NCBI GenBank assembly: GCA_002794735.1
Contig: NBAZ01000006.1
Coordinates: 682,001 to 746,000, forward strand
Origin: Pyrrhoderma lamaoense
Lineage: Eukaryota; Basidiomycota; Agaricomycetes; Hymenochaetales; Hymenochaetaceae
Direction: 5' to 3'
Length of the DNA: 64,000 nt
The notes below the pieces were generated by a model, which was not told the DNA's origin, searched no databases, and saw nothing but the letters and a program-made list of their open reading frames with translations. The position numbers were made by a program, and so were the translations under genes. Shown here piece after piece: positions 50,438 to 62,161 of the stretch; position 1 is the stretch's first letter; each line of letters starts with the position of its first letter.

Positions 50438-51094
50438 CTATACCGCACGAGTGTTTGTCCTAACACAAAATGATGAATTCAGTATCGTAGATTGCCGGAC
50501 AAATGTATGTGTGTGCGAACTTACCGTCGTTCTTTTGCTAGTACCCTTGTCATTTCCCTCTTCATCCAGTACGTCTATTCTCATGGACCAGTTGTACGTG
50601 TCTTCTTGGAAATAGGGACCCCGACCAGTATATCCGAAATCGTAATCGTGACGTGATTGCTTATCTGTATGGCCACCATTCCGTGAATTGTATTCATGAA
50701 GTATATGTGGATCAGTGATATATGTAGCACTTAGAGTATCTTGTGTTTTGTTCCGCACACGTTGGTACCCACCATACGCAGTAGGTGGGAATGAGGGTGA
50801 CTGAGCATGAGGAAAGGAATAACAATAGGGATCTGATACTCCTGGGCTGTATCTTGGCTTTGGCTTGTTTCTATCTCTTGTTTTTGACTCATAGAGATAA
50901 GGACTAGACTTCTGGCCTTTGTAATTGTCAGGATAATCAGGAGATTCCCTAGTTTTGTAGATCTGGATTCGTGTACTTTCCCTTGAGATATCATTGATCA
51001 TCTCCGAGGAGCCAGCTGAAGCTACACAGCTGGCTTCTTTAGTATATAAACGGGATGCTGAAGGAGTGTATGTCCTTGACTTTGAGTGGTTCAT
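50438..51094 (-). CDS. Hypothetical Tyr/Ser-rich protein (218 residues)
   Basis: I do not recognise it. One open frame from ATG (51094) to TAG (50438) starts MNHSKSRTYTPSASRLYTKE and is rich in Ser, Tyr, Arg and Pro, with repeated short Y-containing motifs (SDPYCYSF, TAYGGYQRV, YDFGYTGRGPYF) and an acidic VLDEEGNDKG near residue 180. It looks disordered with no signal peptide or membrane segment. A perfect GTAAGT donor lies in frame at 50524 and could be used to splice to the AG near 50453, which would replace the last 30 residues with a Cys-containing hydrophobic tail. It converges on TBCC with a 250-base gap. Protein-coding status rests on length only. Confidence 0.45.
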   Translation of the reverse strand: MNHSKSRTYTPSASRLYTKEASCVASAGSSEMINDISRESTRIQIYKTRESPDYPDNYKGQKSSPYLYESKTRDRNKPKPRYSPGVSDPYCYSFPHAQSPSFPPTAYGGYQRVRNKTQDTLSATYITDPHILHEYNSRNGGHTDKQSRHDYDFGYTGRGPYFQEDTYNWSMRIDVLDEEGNDKGTSKRTTVSSHTHTFVRQSTILNSSFCVRTNTRAV

Positions 51095-52584
51095 CGCGAG
51101 CCGTGCTTGTGGTTTGACAAGGGAACTCTTTAGTCTTGATATATTTGATTGAAAGAAAGTCTAATTGAAAGTTAGATCAAATTTTTCTTGTAGGGACTTT
51201 AGACCAGCTAAAGGATACGAGCGTGTACGACTGTGTTAGTTGCTTAACGAATGTAACAATTGAAATGAGTTGAGGTGGTGGTTTGAAATATTAGGAAGCC
51301 ACATGTGACCGTGGTCTCACTACTGCACTGTGACAGTGACACGGCCCATAATCGTCACTTTGTTCAGCTCAAGGTGTCTTACACTGAACTGTTGGTATTA
51401 AGAATTGTTTAGTTTTATTATTACTTCCTACTTGGCCAAATGTATAGTATACGCAGTGCTGCTAAAAAAAGTATATGTACTATACTGTAGTGATATAACT
51501 TTGCCACACTTTCGAATAGTGCATAGATCATTGCGTTCTATTTTTATCTATGTAGAGCCATGTTCTTCGTAATGGCAGGTACCACACAGAGACTAATCTT
51601 GTATCTCAGTCAGCGATCATGCCGTACTTCCCGGAAAGTGCTAATATAGGTCTCTACTAGCCTGTAAAAAAAGAAGTAGATATCAACTGGCCATGTGAAC
51701 GAGAAAAGTAATAATATGATATGGGTAACGATCCCTAGAAAATTCTTCTCAACTAAGTTTTTGAAAACCACAAAAAAGATAGTATATCTCTCACAAATCG
51801 CTGGTTACACATTCTTCGAAGCATTTAGTATGAGTACCGGTCTAGTAAAAGATAAAAATAAAATATGAAACATTATAGTATGTTCAAATTCCTTGTCTCA
51901 GTGTTTTGATATGTTTCTCCTGTTGACGCAAAAAATGTAAAAATATACAAGTCCGAGGTAGTAAGGTGAGAGGCGCACATAACGAACCCTATGTCAATAA
52001 CCATATTATCATTAATGGGTCATGACATGCGATCTGCTTGTCAATAGATATCAGTTACTAACACATAGTATCGATTCTAGTTAGTCATGTAACTGAATTC
52101 GAGTTTAATAGCTCATTTACAAAATTAGAAATAGAATACAAAAGATTACTCATCACTAATTCAAATTCTTATAAATACAATTTGTATTTTTATTTTGCCC
52201 AATATGATGATTGCTTCTTGTTCAGCCAAAACCCTTGACCTAAAGAAATTTGAAAATATCTAACAATAAGGTTCTCGCTTATAAAGGAGGCTACGAATGT
52301 AGTTTTTTTAAAAATGAAACATTTTATATAACATGATAGGAGCCAAGATCATAAGCGGCTGAAATGAATTCAAACAACAAGGAAGCTTATGCCTAATCTT
52401 GTTTGGGTCTAGATTACTCGGCAACGAAGAATATAACTTCTTATATAGCTACAAAAGGATTTTTATATAACCTGGAGACGGTCGATACAATGTAATACAG
52501 TACAATAGGATGCGATACGTTACAATAGTAACAAGAGCTCTTATTCAAAAGTGACTCAACAATTCTTAAACCACTTCCTCTTCT

Positions 52585-52600
52585 CCCCCCCCCCCCCCCC
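52585..52600 (+). repeat. Sixteen-base C homopolymer
   Basis: An uninterrupted run of C flanked by CTTCT and ATCCC. It is by far the longest G/C homopolymer in the window and lies outside genes. Confidence 0.9.
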
Positions 52601-54641
52601 ATCCCTTTATGCAAATGAATAACAAAATAAAGTAAGGCGTTTAAAAACGGTAGCGATTTCTCGGCGCTTCTTCACAGCTATCGCTAGAATTAACCCTAGT
52701 CCCCAATAAAGAACATTACTGTCTACTCCGCCCATTCTTCTTTAGTTTCTTCGGCACACTAATGAGTCTATCTATACGTACATATAGTAGTACGTATGCT
52801 ACTCCCATCACAGCATTCCGAGCTTTACGAGAAAGTGTCTTACCCATTCGTTGGTTGGAAAGCTGTTTGGTATCTGATAGCTATAAAAAATTCCCTTGTC
52901 TTGAGGCCCGCACCGTAGTCCAGACACAGCCATCAAAATCAAACCCAGCTATTGCGCCGCCTTTTTCGAGTGTTCTTTTAAGTTTCTGAATAACGGTAGA
53001 AGAAGCTAATCATTCCAAAGCCGGTGAAAAGGATGCCATAGCCATAGCGTCCAGAGCAACGAAAAAAAGTGATGAATATTGATGTTGCCTAGAAGTAAGC
53101 CACCCGGCCTCTATTAAAAGAGGATTAGTTCAATTAATTCACAGCCATGCAATCATACGACTCTTGTATGCAAAGATATAGTTCACAGTGACCTATGCGA
53201 CGAAGAGGGGGCGGTTGATCTCCCTAGACGCCTGGGAGATAATCAACGGGCGCGAATATCTATTAATCAGACATAACCTTAAAAAGGAGAGTAGAAAGAT
53301 GACTCACTGTCTCGGAGTAACGGAAGTAATTTTCCAATACTCATTTTGTAGATCTACATTGAGGTTGCACATGATGGACTGAGTGCCTTTCAAGACGGGT
53401 CAACGAAAGGTACATAATTGAGCCACGATGACTCGCGCAGGAGAGGAATACGTGGCTTTCACTTGGATCCGAAAGCTATGTCTTTGTCTATCAACCATTC
53501 TTGCATCCCGGATTAGAAATGAAACCTTAAGAGAACAGCATGCTTCAAGACGTGTCACTATTGGTCGTGACTATAGCCTAGGGGAGAAAGTTAGGAACAA
53601 AATAAAGTTACAAGAGAAAAATTTCAAGACTTTCATTAGCCCATCTCCAACTAGTATAATCTTAAAGGCGTCTATGAAACCTGACCTGTGCAAAATAATA
53701 CACTTTTTACACCGAATTGTTATTAACTCAATTGATGCCACGGAGCCACTTGACTCCAGAGAGAACTGGTGGTTAGTACATGTATATTCTCGAATCTTCT
53801 CCTAATCTATATGTGGAAATGCCAGCCCCAAATAAGTACCAACGGTGTGCTTGGCTTGTACTGCGGAGTATGACTTGAATGTGAGCAAAGACATGGGCCA
53901 ATCGGCGGCACATCTTTACTCCACAATAAGCAAATTCATGGTGGCTCATGCTTTGGACCCACATATTCACGGTCCCTGGAACGTGGACGCTTGATTAAGT
54001 ATTGATTTCAATGATTGGCAACACCGTTCGGGAAAAACACATGCGCGAGTCTCCCGAGCAGCACAGGCAGTGCTAGTAGGTGCTCTTGACCGACGACAGC
54101 CATGAGCTATTGCACTCCCCTCTCTCTACCATAGCCTACACCGACGTCGGCTTGTCATATTAACTTACACTCGAGATTGCTCACCAACGCTGTGCAACAC
54201 TTTTAAATTTCTTTTGCTTTGGCTCTGAAGTTTGGCATGGAGTCATCCTCCGAGTCTCATGCTTAACGCATTTGGAGTCAGAAAACTTAAGGATAACACA
54301 TGGAGCTCTGGAGACTATGAGACCCGCCCTGTAATCTCACAAAGAGTATTTCTCAGCGTGCCGCATGTTACGCGTCCTCTGAGAGTCGTCCACGACTGTT
54401 ACGACTTCATCTGGGGTCCGTTTTTGATGTGTCCCTAAGCTTTGAGAGCTTACTAAGCCACTCTCGGCATCTTACGGGGTCCGACACCGAGCACTGCATT
54501 AAAGGCTCCGATATCCGGAAGCACAGCGCGATTATGACGTAAACATAGGTCGAATTTACTTTCCGAATTTGTCCTCGGCACTGACTCACAGCCCAACTGA
54601 ACAAGATACCATAAGAAGATCTGAGCTACAAGAATCATACA

Positions 54642-54649
54642 TATATAAA
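54642..54649 (+). promoter_or_regulatory. TATA box of the small heat-shock gene
   Basis: TATATAAA, 95-102 bases before the ATG at 54744. Confidence 0.55.
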
Positions 54650-54676
54650 CGGCCACTCTTGATCTTCGTCACCTCT

Positions 54677-54727
54677 ACCACACATTTCTCTAAACCACAC
54701 ATCTCTCTAAACCACACATTTCTCTAC
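54677..54727 (+). repeat. Three 17-bp repeats in the 5' leader of the heat-shock gene
   Basis: The unit ACCACACATTTCTCTAA occ urs three times in a row with single-base changes, between the TATA box and the ATG, so it is probably transcribed as part of a pyrimidine/adenine-rich leader. Confidence 0.7.
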
Positions 54728-54743
54728 TTCTCCTTGGATCAGT

Positions 54744-55703
54744 ATGCAAGCTGCTAGCGCACCTTCAAATAACTCGGATTCGCCGCCTTCTCAACGTCAC
54801 AGTGATGCTTTGCGTCTTTCTTCCCAACTCTTTACTGGACCACGGCGGAGTTATACCTATGACGAGGTTGTAGGAATCGTGAATGCTACCGCTGTGCATG
54901 TTGCCAAACACTGTCGGGAGTTCAAGGAGCCGGTAAATCTCGATCCACAGCGCATAATGCAACCCAGAGTGCACTTGTATGAATCCTATTATCCAATGCA
55001 TGCGATGATAGCCACCTTCGAAATCCCTGGTATCCAACAATATGAAGTTACACTAAGAATGAATGCAGACTCCCATTTGATCCTTAAAGGCGAGCGAAAG
55101 CCACCCACCCTCGATCACTATCGAATGAATTTAGAGGATCTCCGGGAGAAAATACTTGATGCTGAAAGGAGGGATAATGGGGAAGAAAGTTCCAGAATCC
55201 AAGTCGAAGTTGGAGATGATTGGAGTTGGAGAGCGGAACCCGAAGAACAAGCACAGGTGAATGGACGAGTTGTCTACAACGAGATGAAGTTTGGATATTT
55301 CCAGCGAGTGATAAAAGTCCCTGCGAATACACGCCGAGACGCTATCAAAGCTCATATGGATGATGGAATCCTTACTGTCTGTTGGCCTCTACCTCCTCTA
55401 ACCGATTCTGCCTCAAACGGACAGCCCGTATCTGACAAACAAGAGGAAGTTGACGGGGATGCGGTAATGTCTAAAGCGAGTCATACCGGCGTAGCAGGTC
55501 TAGCTCAAGTGAAGAGAGTGCGTTGTTCCGAAGTGCCTAAGGAAGTGGTTCTTTGCTTTCCTTATGGACATGCATCTCATTTCCGATTTAACTACATGAC
55601 TTTTCACTTTATTTTTCCGGTGCGTTCCGTCCCGGTTACTCTATCTCTACATCTCTTCATACCTGTTTCTTGTCTACTCTACCGCACATATATATCCATC
55701 TGA
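54744..55703 (+). CDS. Small heat-shock protein (HSP20/alpha-crystallin family)
   Basis: One exon from the first ATG (54744). Residues 1-30 are Ser-rich. The alpha-crystallin-like domain spans about residues 75-220: it opens with RVHLYESYYPMHAMIATFEI, continues through YEVTLRMNADSHLILKGERK (the beta strands that form the dimer interface) and ends MKFGYFQRVIKV followed by MDDGILTVCWPLP, the usual last strands. Between the two halves is a charged insertion (LEDLREKILDAERRDNGEESS), longer than in classical Hsp20. The tail (from about residue 250, after KRVRCSEVPKE) turns hydrophobic and Phe/Tyr-rich and reads like non-coding sequence; a shift of one base there would stop much earlier, so the end at 55703 is uncertain. 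A chaperone role in holding unfolded proteins is inferred. Confidence 0.75.
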   Translation: MQAASAPSNNSDSPPSQRHSDALRLSSQLFTGPRRSYTYDEVVGIVNATAVHVAKHCREFKEPVNLDPQRIMQPRVHLYESYYPMHAMIATFEIPGIQQYEVTLRMNADSHLILKGERKPPTLDHYRMNLEDLREKILDAERRDNGEESSRIQVEVGDDWSWRAEPEEQAQVNGRVVYNEMKFGYFQRVIKVPANTRRDAIKAHMDDGILTVCWPLPPLTDSASNGQPVSDKQEEVDGDAVMSKASHTGVAGLAQVKRVRCSEVPKEVVLCFPYGHASHFRFNYMTFHFIFPVRSVPVTLSLHLFIPVSCLLYRTYISI

Positions 55704-58700
55704 TATATTCGTTATTCATTTCTCTCTCACCTTTCATCGCCGTTTCACTTCGGAAGCTGACGTGATTGCATTCGTATAGAACCCCCAACTTATCTCAACA
55801 TCATTATTACCCATATACTCATCCGGATCGAACGTGCTATGACGTGTTCGAATCAATAAATAGTGCACTGTTACTGCAATCGACGAGAGTTCTAATATGA
55901 ATCTCGGGGATTCTTGCAATAATCGTTCACATCTTCGTGGCGCTTACGGGCGTATTTAACCTATTTTCCTGATATGTCAAGCATTCCTGAATTTCCACAC
56001 GATCTTCCGATGATGACTTTTCCAGAAACCCATACATGTATCTCTCTTATCCTAGGATCACACTATATTCTCAAGTTTTTGTGCAGTTGTACGTTGTAAC
56101 TCATTTTTTCTTGCTGAGCAGTTTCATGTTCTATCACGCCTTCACTCATCTCAAACCCTTTGCAATTGTACTTTGACTTCAAATGACTCGATATATATGG
56201 TCTCACACGCCTTTTGAATGTTTCAGTCTTCTATATCTTAACAGAGACTATGTACAACTTATAGTTTACTTTTCCTTCTGACCCTATCATGCAATTATAG
56301 ACAATATGACCACTCCGTTTTTTTATATCCTTGTTTGACGCCATCTTGGGTTACTAGTTGTCGTTTCTGGGTCCAGGTTGATATTTCATTTCGTAATATA
56401 TTAATTACTATCAATATTTGTATAGAAACCCCATCCAGATCCACAGATATGTTCCTTATAGTTTATTCGAGTAATATAAGAATCACTGAAGCTTCTTTCA
56501 CATATTCATAATAGACGCTTGTACGCTTTTAATGTGCTCTAGGGTATTAATAGTGAGTGAATGCACGCGCCATCAGAGAACACGTTTGCACACGTTTATT
56601 AAGTATTACGATGTTCAAGGTATACAAACAAAGAACATAAATTAAGAAGTATACATGTATATCCGTTTGATGAGTACACATATTTTTATACATAATGAAC
56701 ACCTTATATTAACGAGAGATCTTAATATAGACAACAAAAAGCTAACGGTGCGTTTTAATCTAGATATTTATTCAAATCACGATAACGGATTGGGAGTTAA
56801 CATAATAGATATAAACAGCTCTACCACGTTTTCTAAGCACGCCTATAAAGCACGACTCAGTGGATCATTTGATATTAGGGTTCTGAACAACATGAAAGTG
56901 ACTCAGATTTTCTATCTAAGATGATTTATGAAATGAAAAGTAAACGGCTGTATTCTGGGTTTAGGGCATGTGATTGCGGGTCAATTATTTCAAAATCAAA
57001 TTTGCCAATGGGGTTTCTTAAGGGAAACTGAGTTGTGCGGGGTATAGGATTGGAAGAAACGGGAGAGGTGAAAGAGGGGGAGGAAAGAAGACACACACAA
57101 GGAAAGTTAGGCTGATAGATAGGAGGTCCGTAAACTAGGATAGGTGCCTTTTGGTAAGTTCTGGTTTAGTCAGCCTTGGGGGCTGTAAGGATGTGAAGAT
57201 GGAAACTTTGAAGTGAGGTCTTAACCTATTGATATCTAACAATCTACCACAATGCACATTGAAATCACCATAGTGACTCAGTGAGGAGGTTGTTAGGCGG
57301 CCTGAGATGTACAGAGTCAGCCTGAGAGTCTATGACAGAAGTCAAAAGATTAATGACGAGGATGTGGCATCACTAGCTTCTCCCCTCTCTCCTCACGACC
57401 ATATTTACCGAAGATAACACAGGATCCTACTAGTAATAGTATAGTACTCGTAGCCACTTGTATGATGGTGCCCTAAATTCGCTTCCTGATGCCGTTAGAG
57501 TGATCTTGTGGTTGAAGAAGTGGTGAAGAAGCGCTTCGAACCTTCTTTGCATCATCTATGAAGTGGGATGTATACAGTTTCTTCGGAATTATGTTAGCAT
57601 GGAAGGGAAGGGAGGCTATTCTCCCTTCCAAACTATTTTCAGAAAGCGCCTTTTTTTTTAGGCGTGTATCAGTAATGGAAGAATCATTGGTCTTGTTCGG
57701 TCTCAAATAGGTTGAGATTCTCCCCCCCACTGCAACTGAGTGGTATTTGATGTAGTAACAGTAGAAGATAACTCGTTTTTTTCTTGCCCCATTCTCTCGC
57801 ACAGCATAACATGCTTCCAAGTTCCGGTTCGTATACGCATTTCTTTATAGATAATTTGAAAAAGAATAAGGGGAACGGTGATATGCATACAGGAACTTTC
57901 TTTAAGGAGGTTCCTGAATTCATTAGCCTGAAATATGTAGTACTACAGATTAAGATTATGCTCACCCTGTTACAGTCGGATCTGTAGCATTGAGCATCGA
58001 GTTTCGATACAGCCTCTGATAACAGCACTAATATGATCAAATAATTCTCCAGTAGCAAGTATCTAGCTTGATGGGGTTGGACGTATCGGTTCATGCTTCT
58101 TCTCAATTGGTAGCAGTGACAGTAACTAGTTTGGTCCTACGATCCGAACAGTAAGTGCAACAGAAGAGAAGTTTTTTATTATTGTGGAACGTGAAACCCT
58201 ACGTTAACTAATCGAGTGTCACATGTCATATGAAGGGGGCTTATTATCGACAAAGACTCGCTACTTTGGGTTGGACTTTTTTCAAAATCTAGTTGAAAAT
58301 CGAGGTTAACGTATGCGAGCTGAGATAAGCGCTTGGTATTGTTCCCACATCGCCACAGTTAGGTGACTCAGACCTTTTCGGAACCGTTACCACATTTGTA
58401 ACAAAAGAGAAACCGGCTGAAACTGACTGCGTATTGCATCAAGTCTCAGCTTACTACAAGACCTAAGTTCATCAGTTCATCGCATCTATGACGCCATGTT
58501 GTCCCTGGAGAGAATAGAATATTCTCATAGGTTCAAACACAGAGGAAAATCAGGTAAGCGATATTGTTTGTGTTGTATAGAAGTATTCATCTCAATCGGT
58601 AGTTAATCTGGATACTATCCTACATCAGAATAAGATAAGGATGCGCGCTTATCAGTGTACTGGTGATGTACTTGAATATGATACACCGAATTATGGGTCT

Positions 58701-61432
58701 GATATTTCTGCATCCGTTGTTATACCTTTTTCATACTGTAATGCAATTCCAGAGACAAGCGCAACATGTATGGAAACGACTCATGGGAAACGATCAGATG
58801 GAGATACTGCAGTGTGTATTGTAGTGGCGGTTACTGCTGCACATATGAGTCGGAGCTTAAGCTTCAGTAGGGTTTCGACCACCTTCAGCATATATTCTTG
58901 ACAATACTTATTCTGAGTCTCTGCTCTCCCCCCTCTCCAAAATTTGCTATATAAGCATATAGACAAGGAGCTTCAAGGTTATTTATGAGTGATTGTATAC
59001 AAGATCGTTTCTTTGTCAGAAGGATGTTTTTATCATAGTCCATACAGAGGTTTTGTCTCTGTTCCGTTCAAACTACGATCAAGCTCCGACTTAATCAAAG
59101 AAGGGAAAAATACGGTTAGTATAGCTTTGAAACCATCAATCAAGTATCATGGCATTCATGAGGCACCGTACTCTGAGTTAATGATCTATTACCAAATGGT
59201 CTTTGCTCTAGTGTTGAAATGGTTATATCCAGTGATATACTTACTACTTGCAAAGGCGTAGAAGTCCTAGTGTTAGTTGTATAAAACTCTGTCGAAACAA
59301 ATGATAGCTATGATGTATCACGGCATTCAGACGCTTGGACCTAGCTTCTCTGACTTGATATGACTCATGAACCGTGTAACTCTGACTACCCTATAAGCCT
59401 CAGAGTAGTAAGAATCACATTATTCCTGGATTTCCGTAGTAAGACATAAATATCTGATACTGATTTTTAAGAAGATCAACACTAGTATATAGCTCTGATA
59501 TTTAATACCGCAAGTAAATAATATCATAACCTGTGAGAGCCCTACTGTTAGCAATGCCGAGCAATAAGAATTTGGGGCACTGAATACACCAAATTAATGG
59601 TTTAGCTTCTTATTTGTCAATGTTTGCTTAGAACCATAACACTCTTATAGTTTAACATGTATATATAGCATGCGCCCTCCTACTGTGCGACGATAGAGAT
59701 AAAGATATGCGTTGATCAAATAATCAATAGATACACAACGCTGACTATTGATTGGTTAAGGGGATGATGATACGTAGAACAGAAAGGGGTTCTTCCGAGC
59801 CTTGAGCAGGATGGACAGCATTATGAACAAATTTCAAAGAAATTTATTTTCACCTTTCAGCAGCTTACTGACATTACATGTGTAGCCAAAAATTTCATAT
59901 GATGCACATGCACATGAACAGGAGTACGTAAAACACCGGTTGATTTTTTTGAAGAAAGACAAGACTGTTCCGATAATGGAGATTTGGTCTCTTTCCCCAT
60001 TGCTATGATGAAGTACCGACCGAGCCAGTTCTAAACCATCGCCATTTTGTTAAGTAAGAGAGACTAGCTGTTAAAAACTTACTGAAACTCATTGTCTAGT
60101 GGATCAAGTGAATTTTTATTGGCTCATGGGACTCAAGAGCCTATTAGAGGATCGTCTTTCATCTAATCATCTGATCGTGACACAACTATTTATAGTTATA
60201 CAAAGTTAAGCCAATGAAGACTTACCTCTGAGAAATTTTATATTAAGTAAAAAGCAGTATTAGCGGATCTTAAAGGTATCTTCTATAGACCGAAGAAATA
60301 TAACGTATCGTCTTTGCCCTCAAATCATGTCCATAGAGGTACAGTTATATAAGTAGAAATACGGTCCGATACCAGGAACAATTAAAAGTACTGACATTGA
60401 CCCTTAAAAGATTTTGAACTGCTCGACACTTTGTCTTGAAGACGGACGTAACAGCAGAGCATTACTTATCGGGATAGTTGTTTAGTACATTCCTTGATAT
60501 GACTCAGAAGAATCAAAACATGTGGGTAGGCTTAGGCGTCTAAAGAGAAAGGCTCAGCGATCGTGCCTTGAATGTTTTCACTCCGGTTTTGTAACTGGGA
60601 GCAGCTTCAATGGATATAGTAGTATAGTTATACCGGAAATAGTTTTAATGCTTGTTTCTGATGCGATGAGCTTGTAGATAACGTAAATCTGTCGGCTGTA
60701 CTCAACCAGGACTGCCATAAATGACAACGATGAGTTTTACTTTAGTTCATATTGATGTCCGATTACAGAAAAAGTAAGGAAAGGATAAATTAAACTCGGG
60801 TTGCTGTACATGCACCCGTTGCCATAATTTGGAGTACAGAAATAAGGATAACTGTATCAAAGTGAGCCTTGATGAAATCATTCAGTGAATAACAATGCAT
60901 TGTAAATTAGGTAGCATACCATAGTAAACATCAATAAACATGTACTCAAATGAGAGCACAGCAGTCACAGTATCTAAGATGCTTGTAGTAGTTCGTTCAT
61001 TACGAATGGGTCTGTAACGTTCTAGCATTGACTGCAACAAAATGATAGGCAATTATCACAACGACTGCGCAAAGTCCAAGGCTATTCGCGAGGTTGTATA
61101 GTGTTTCGTGAGTGATCATCTGTGGAATAAGATGGATAATACTGTGAGTACACCTCTATAATGCGTATCTGTTTCTTGTGAATACCTTGTGTATGCCTAG
61201 TTACTCTTCGTAGCAAATACTTTGTTAATTTCTCTTGAAACTGAATTCCGTTGTGTACGATTTGACGTGTTCGTGTTGTATTACGTAAAACAGACTACAC
61301 GTGACCAATACTCTCCGCTTCGCCCCGAAGACCGCCAAATCAAACTTGCGCTATTTCGTGACACTCCAAAGGTTTTCATTCATTCATACTTCCTGTTTTT
61401 CTCTGCTTTAGACCTGTTAAAGTTAGAACAAG
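55704..61432. other. 5.7-kb gene-poor region
   Basis: Only short frames are present, none with motif or splice support (for example 56655-56924, minus-strand 57473-58106, 58641-58901). AT-rich, with no terminal repeats or recognisable transposon protein. The last 150 bases are the QCR8 promoter. Confidence 0.45.
61298..61309 (+). promoter_or_regulatory. CACGTG plus CCAAT boxes before QCR8
   Basis: CACGTG (61298-61303) and CCAAT (61305-61309) adjoin, 124-135 bases before the ATG. CACGTG is bound by Cbf1/Cpf1-type bHLH proteins and CCAAT by the HAP complex; both kinds of factor control respiratory-chain genes, including QCR8, in yeast. Binding here is inferred. Confidence 0.55.
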
Positions 61433-62161
61433 ATGCGCTCAACTGCTGTGAGAATGAGTGAAATGCCAGGTGGTGCGTTGTCAACTCTTCTCAACTATTC
61501 ATGAATATGTTCTAACTGCCTTGTAGGCAAAGCCTATGTAAGTTCTAATTTTCAGTTGTGCAATAGATTTGAGCGTTGGAATTATCCTATGTGGACTGAG
61601 CTGTTTTTACAATGCCTCACTACGCCGAAATATGACCCATAAAAGCTAATTTGAGTTGGAGATTTACAACCTCTGTTCAAAGTGTTGGCGAAAGTGTTTC
61701 TGGAAATGAACACATCTGACTTTTTTTCAACCGGTTCCTAACTTTGTTTTTTTACCCCTAGATGGGATGGTGGGGTGACTTAGGCTCCCAAAGCAGAAGG
61801 GTATAATCACTTATTGTGAGTTATTATTAAATTAACGTGTGTTTCCGTTCCGTGATAACACTATCCGCAAAACCTTCTCAGCGCAATCTCCTTTCCGTCA
61901 ATCTGCTATGCGAGGTGCCTTCCACGGATACATCTTTGGCGGCTTTTCTCGTATTGCTGGCCACCTCCCTTACGTCGCAGTTCCCTTTGGGCTTGGTGCG
62001 TAGACTGCCTCACTTCCCCTTACCCCTTTCATGTATAACTGATATCCACTCATTTATATTCAGGATATGCTATCTACGCATATGCTAAGCGCGTAGACGC
62101 ATGGCAGAGCTCAAAGGCTGGTCACCTTGCTGCATTGCAAGCTGGGGGTGAACACCACTAG
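61433..62161 (+). CDS. QCR8: Cytochrome bc1 complex subunit 8 (QCR8)
   Basis: Five exons: 61433-61472, 61527-61537, 61762-61815, 61882-61995 and 62064-62161, about 105 residues. The protein begins MRSTAVRMSEMPGGKAY and continues MGWWGDLG, the usual QCR8 start. FHGYIFGGFSRIAGHLPYV leads into the single membrane helix (VPFGLGYAIYAYAKR), and the end WQSSKAGHLAAL is typical. Exon 2 is only 11 nt (GC AAA GCC TAT). Subunit 8 lies next to cytochrome b in the inner mitochondrial membrane and is needed for complex III assembly. In exon 3 the frame after GSQ changes (about 61790-61797); one more A or C gives KQKGIITYS, matching the family. Intron 2 is unusually long for this window (224 nt). Confidence 0.88.

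Larger units (their letters stand above)
51095..54743. other. 3.6-kb gene-poor, AT-rich region
   Basis: No frame here has support; the longest (53428-53805, 125 codons) shows no motif and biased random composition. The DNA contains a C16 run and, towards 54744, the promoter of the small heat-shock gene. No tRNA, transposon ends or long repeats were seen. Confidence 0.45.

Noticed and set aside
53428..53805. 125-codon open frame on the plus strand
   Set aside because: No motif or splice evidence; composition is like the surrounding non-coding DNA.
57473..58106. Overlapping minus-strand frames of 115 and 140 codons
   Set aside because: Both are rich in Leu, Ser and Cys as expected from random AT-rich DNA and overlap each other; no family resemblance.
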